The notes under the pieces are model-generated. The model was not told where the DNA came from and did no database searches. It saw nothing but the letters and a program-made list of their open reading frames with translations. The position numbers and the translations under genes are program-made. From an uncultured Kineosporia sp. (GTDB taxonomy: Bacteria > Actinomycetota > Actinomycetes > Actinomycetales > Kineosporiaceae), in assembly GCA_937859855.1 (NCBI GenBank), contig CALMAR010000507.1, forward strand, positions 1 to 15,668: a stretch of 15,668 nt of DNA. Direction: 5' to 3'. Shown piece after piece: positions 13,030-15,668 of this stretch; positions within the stretch are counted from its first letter, which is position 1; each line of letters starts with the position of its first letter.

Positions 13030-14640
13030 GTGTCCGCGCCGATGCCCTGGGCGGATCAATTCTGGGAGGCGACGGTGCGGGTGACGGTAGCCACACGGCT
13101 GGCCATGCTGGGTGTGATCGGCGCGTTGTCCGTGGGCACCGTGGCCGCGATCGGCTTCGCCGGAGCCAAGCAGGAGGCCCGGGATGCCGATCAGATGGTC
13201 AGGATCAGTGACGGCCTGTCCCGGCAGTCGAACACTGACCTGATGCACCAAGGCATCCGGGCCGACGTGATGGCGGCCCTGTATGCCCGGACCGATGCCC
13301 AGCGGCAACAGCTCCAGACCGCGGACGTCGATACCAAAGCCGCCGACATCGTGACGAACTTCGATGCCGCGGCCAAAGCGGCACCGCCCGGTCTGGCTCA
13401 GCAGTTCGCCCGGATCCGCCCCCAATTGGTGAACTACGCCGCCGAGGCGCAGAACCTGGTGCGGGCCGCCTCGCAGAACAAGGTCGCCGCGGAAGCCGGG
13501 CTGCCGCAGTTCCTGGACCTGTTCGGCCAGCTCGAGGACGAACTTGGCAGCGTGGACGACGCGATACTCGCCGCAGTCAGCCAGGCTCGGCAGAACGCCG
13601 CACTCACCGCCAGCAACGCCAAGCGCCAGACCCTGATCGCTGGCCTGATCGCGCTGCTGCTGTTCGCCGCCGCCGCCGCCTGGATCGCCCGGTCGATGCT
13701 GATGCCGTTGCGCGCCATCCTGTCGGCGATGCGCACGATGGCCGGTCGCGACCTGACCGTGCGCGTGCCAGCCGGTAGCCGCGACGAGTTCCAGGAGATC
13801 GGCAGTGCCCTGAACGAGGCTCTCCAGGAGATCGGCGGAGCGATCCAGTCCGCGGGCGACGCGGCCAACACGTTGTCCAGCGCCTGCACCGGCCTGACCG
13901 CCGTATCCGGTGACCTGGGCCGGGCCGCCAACGAGACCTCCGGCCAAGCCGAAACGGTGTCGGCGAACGCGGCCGAGATGTCGTCCAATGTGAGCCTGAT
14001 GTCCCGGGCCACCGACCAGATGGGCTCGGCCATCTCGGAAATCGCGGGTCAGACGTCGGCGGCGGCTCATGTGGCGGCGGAGGCGGTTCGGGCGACTGAG
14101 GCCACCAGTCACTCGGTCGCCAACCTGGCCAAGGCCAGTGAGGAGATCGGCGAGATCGTCCGGGCCATCACCACCATTGCCGAGCAGACCAACCTGCTGG
14201 CTCTGAACGCCACCATCGAAGCGGCCCGGGCGGGTGAATCGGGTAAGGGGTTCGCGGTGGTGGCAACCGAAGTGAAGGAACTCTCCCAGGAGACCGGGCG
14301 GGCGACCGACGACATCACCTCCAAGATCTCTGGGATCCAGGCGATGACCAGCCAGGCCAGCACCGCGATCGAGGCGATCACCGACGTGATCCGCCGGATC
14401 AACGAGAACCAGTCGATGATCGCGGCGGCGGTCGAAGAACAGTCCGCCACCACCGCCGAGATCAGCCGCGGGGTGGCCGATGTGGCTCAGGGTGCCCAGA
14501 AGATCAGCGGCAGCATGGCCGCGATCGCCTCCTCCACCAGCACCACCTCAGCCAATGCCATGACCACCCAGGTATCGGCCAATCAGCTGGCTGATCTGGC
14601 CAGCGACGTCAGCACCCTGATCAACCGGTTCACCTACTGA
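13030..14640 (+). CDS. methyl-accepting chemotaxis protein
   Basis: The 536-residue receptor has the classical layout. A cytoplasmic N-terminus precedes a first membrane helix (about 24-43), an all-helical extracellular sensor of about 155 residues (44-200), a second membrane helix (201-220), a HAMP domain (221-273) and a long signalling coiled coil. The CheA/CheW-binding tip, [34 protein letters not shown], is fully conserved at 385-418. No CheR-docking pentapeptide is present; the protein ends in RFTY. Glu/Gln pairs such as [16 protein letters not shown] (465-480) are likely methylation sites. The sensor resembles the four-helix-bundle type, but its ligand is unknown. Start GTG 13030 has AGGA five bases upstream; the in-frame ATG 13042 lacks a spaced ribosome site. 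No che gene is adjacent. It implies that the organism is, or was, motile. Confidence 0.94.
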   Translation: MSAPMPWADQFWEATVRVTVATRLAMLGVIGALSVGTVAAIGFAGAKQEARDADQMVRISDGLSRQSNTDLMHQGIRADVMAALYARTDAQRQQLQTADVDTKAADIVTNFDAAAKAAPPGLAQQFARIRPQLVNYAAEAQNLVRAASQNKVAAEAGLPQFLDLFGQLEDELGSVDDAILAAVSQARQNAALTASNAKRQTLIAGLIALLLFAAAAAWIARSMLMPLRAILSAMRTMAGRDLTVRVPAGSRDEFQEIGSALNEALQEIGGAIQSAGDAANTLSSACTGLTAVSGDLGRAANETSGQAETVSANAAEMSSNVSLMSRATDQMGSAISEIAGQTSAAAHVAAEAVRATEATSHSVANLAKASEEIGEIVRAITTIAEQTNLLALNATIEAARAGESGKGFAVVATEVKELSQETGRATDDITSKISGIQAMTSQASTAIEAITDVIRRINENQSMIAAAVEEQSATTAEISRGVADVAQGAQKISGSMAAIASSTSTTSANAMTTQVSANQLADLASDVSTLINRFTY

Positions 14641-14909
14641 ACCGCTCTCTGCCGAACAGGGCCTGAACCAGCGCCCGGCGGCAGCCGGAGGTGAGCACGT
14701 CCACGTTGTCGGCCCACTGCTCGATCGATCCAGCGCCTGCCCGCAGCCGGCGCACCTGCGGATCCGTGACGGAATCCAGCAGCAGCTGCGGCACACTCGC
14801 GTCAACACTGCAAAAAAAGGCCGGTCGTGGAACGGTTCCAGCGCCTGTTCAGCCGTGGGCAAGCCGGCTCGGCACTGCCAGCTCCAGCCCGGTCAGCTCA
14901 CCGATTCAT
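14630..14909 (-). pseudogene. decayed short gene between the chemotaxis receptor and the MobA-DUF6457 gene
   Basis: On the minus strand, bases 14812-14630 read as clean coding sequence with strongly GC-biased third positions: SVDASVPQLLLDSVTDPQ, VRRLRAGAGSIEQWADNV, then DVLTSGCRRALVQALFGRER, with a stop at 14632-14630. Upstream in the same frame ELTGLELAVPSRLAHG (about 14899-14852) is also protein-like but is cut by TGA at 14851-14849. In another frame PTAEQALEPFHDRPFF bridges the two and rejoins at a run of seven T's (14818-14812). An ATG at 14909 lies 12 bases after the MobA-DUF6457 stop but hits a stop after MNR. Either two or three small indels have broken a gene of about 90 residues, or only a short frame from GTG 14794 (54 residues) is used. 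I do not recognise the family. The 3' end overlaps the receptor gene by 11 bases. Confidence 0.45.
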
Positions 14910-14921
14910 GGTGCCAGCAGA

Positions 14922-15668
14922 TCAGCCTGGCGTGTCCAGGTCCGGGGGGGCCGGGATCAGAGCCGCCAGCTCGGCCAACGCGAAGCGGGTTGCCTGCGCC
15001 GGGTCAGCGCGGTCGCCAGCTCCCGCGCGGCCAGCCAGATAACCGGCCATGAAGGTGGTCAAAGGGGCTGCCGGACGAGCGATTCCGTGAGCCGCATCCT
15101 TCGCCAGATCGAGCACGGTGGCGACATCGACCGCGGCCGGGTCGATGCCCGACGCCTCGCACACCGTGGCGACCCATTCGTGCAACACCTGATCAGACAT
15201 ACCTGAACCATCCCGGGTCGCTCCGCCGAGCGCTATCCGAGCAGCCACCAGTTCAGCGGTCGTGTCGACGTCAGCGGTGGCCCCAAGAGCGGGCACGGCA
15301 ATCGTGGCCAATCTGGACAGCATGGCATGCACAGGCCGGCCCGCGACCGGCTGCTCCCCCGCCACCGCGGCGACCAGCTCGGCCCGGCGGTAGATCGCGG
15401 CCAGAGATTGCCGGCGCCCGCCGTCATCAACGAAAACAGCTGCCCCAACGTGACTTTCAGCGCTCAACAGCGCAGTCGCCAGTCGCTCGACGTCGCCGGC
15501 CTCCAGCCTTGGCAGATCCGTCGCCAGCACCAGCACCGGGAACCAGCAGGGCTCACGGATCAGAACGGCCAGACCGGCGGCCAGACCGGCCAGCGGACCT
15601 CCGCCTGGGGGCTGCTCCATCGCCCACTCGACCGGGCGGGCAACCGGCCGCGGCGGGCCGGCCACCAC
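14922..15668 (-). CDS. MobA-like nucleotidyltransferase fused to DUF6457 (5' partial)
   Basis: The frame enters from the right edge on the minus strand and encodes 248 visible residues. The true start and the N-terminal nucleotide-binding G-x-x-x-R-M-G motif lie outside the window. Residues about 20-165 match the MobA/NTP-transferase fold: PVLVLATDLPRLEAGDVERL carries the metal-binding Asp of the LACDMP motif, and GGRRQSLAAIYRRAEL matches the later Q-P-L-x-A-x-Y pattern. MobA joins GMP to molybdopterin to make the guanine-dinucleotide form of the molybdenum cofactor. The last part, MSDQVLHEWVATVCEASGID, then VATVLDLAKDAAHGIARPAA and PLTTFMAGYLAGRAG, matches DUF6457, a small domain of unknown function that I associate with actinobacterial molybdenum-cofactor genes. 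The two parts are in one uninterrupted frame. A broken small gene follows at 12 bases. Confidence 0.82.
   Translation of the reverse strand: MVAGPPRPVARPVEWAMEQPPGGGPLAGLAAGLAVLIREPCWFPVLVLATDLPRLEAGDVERLATALLSAESHVGAAVFVDDGGRRQSLAAIYRRAELVAAVAGEQPVAGRPVHAMLSRLATIAVPALGATADVDTTAELVAARIALGGATRDGSGMSDQVLHEWVATVCEASGIDPAAVDVATVLDLAKDAAHGIARPAAPLTTFMAGYLAGRAGAGDRADPAQATRFALAELAALIPAPPDLDTPG

Noticed and set aside
12847..14112. Minus-strand open frame (421 codons) opposite the chemotaxis receptor
   Set aside because: It covers the receptor's coding sequence, has low-complexity Gly/Arg/His composition and no domain; a shadow frame.
14812..14818. Run of seven A's as a terminator for the chemotaxis receptor
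   Set aside because: On the receptor's strand it is an A-run, not a T-run. On the minus strand it would be a T-run, but it lies inside a protein-like frame and I see no adjoining stem.
1..15668. tRNA, rRNA, CRISPR arrays, transposase or integrase genes, attachment sites
   Set aside because: I looked for cloverleaf-like T-arms, regularly spaced repeats and DDE or tyrosine-recombinase motifs and saw none. A covariance-model search would be needed to exclude small RNAs.

Overview
This is a GC-rich window with the look of a free-living, probably motile actinobacterium. Codon third positions are mostly G or C. Two regulator genes appear to be leaderless. There is an actinobacterial-type MobA-DUF6457 fusion, a classical methyl-accepting chemotaxis protein and a multi-pass diguanylate cyclase. 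I cannot name the genus from the sequence alone.

Left end (1-1525), an accessory region. The window opens inside the C-terminal end of an RHS-repeat protein. Its core is followed by a short, strongly hydrophobic, glycine-rich tail. Directly downstream is a 58-residue protein with two predicted membrane helices. This toxin-tail plus small-membrane-protein pair looks like a polymorphic toxin with its immunity gene, and it is visibly poorer in GC than the rest of the window. An XRE/MmyB-type regulator broken by frameshifts follows.

Regulation and signalling (1526-5499). A stand-alone LacI-family repressor (plus strand) converges on a ten-helix GGDEF diguanylate cyclase (minus strand) that keeps its active site and its inhibitory I-site. 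Then comes a two-gene unit of a MarR-family regulator and an NTF2/SnoaL-like protein. It is preceded by a perfect 18-bp palindrome that overlaps the likely promoter.

Metabolism and uptake (5500-12827). A mannitol 2-dehydrogenase-family polyol dehydrogenase stands alone. Next is a four-gene NMT1/SsuABC-type ABC importer (lipoprotein, two permeases, ATPase), with stop-start overlaps between the last three genes. A near-consensus promoter and a long inverted repeat at the transcription start precede it. A CocE/NonD-type alpha/beta hydrolase follows on the same strand. The importer probably brings in a small organic compound that this cytoplasmic hydrolase, or a related pathway, then processes; the substrate cannot be read from the sequence.

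Right end (12828-15668). A chemotaxis receptor faces, on the other strand, a decayed reading frame and then the 3' part of a MobA-like nucleotidyltransferase fused to a DUF6457 domain, whose start lies outside the window. No tRNA, rRNA, CRISPR array, transposase or integrase was seen.
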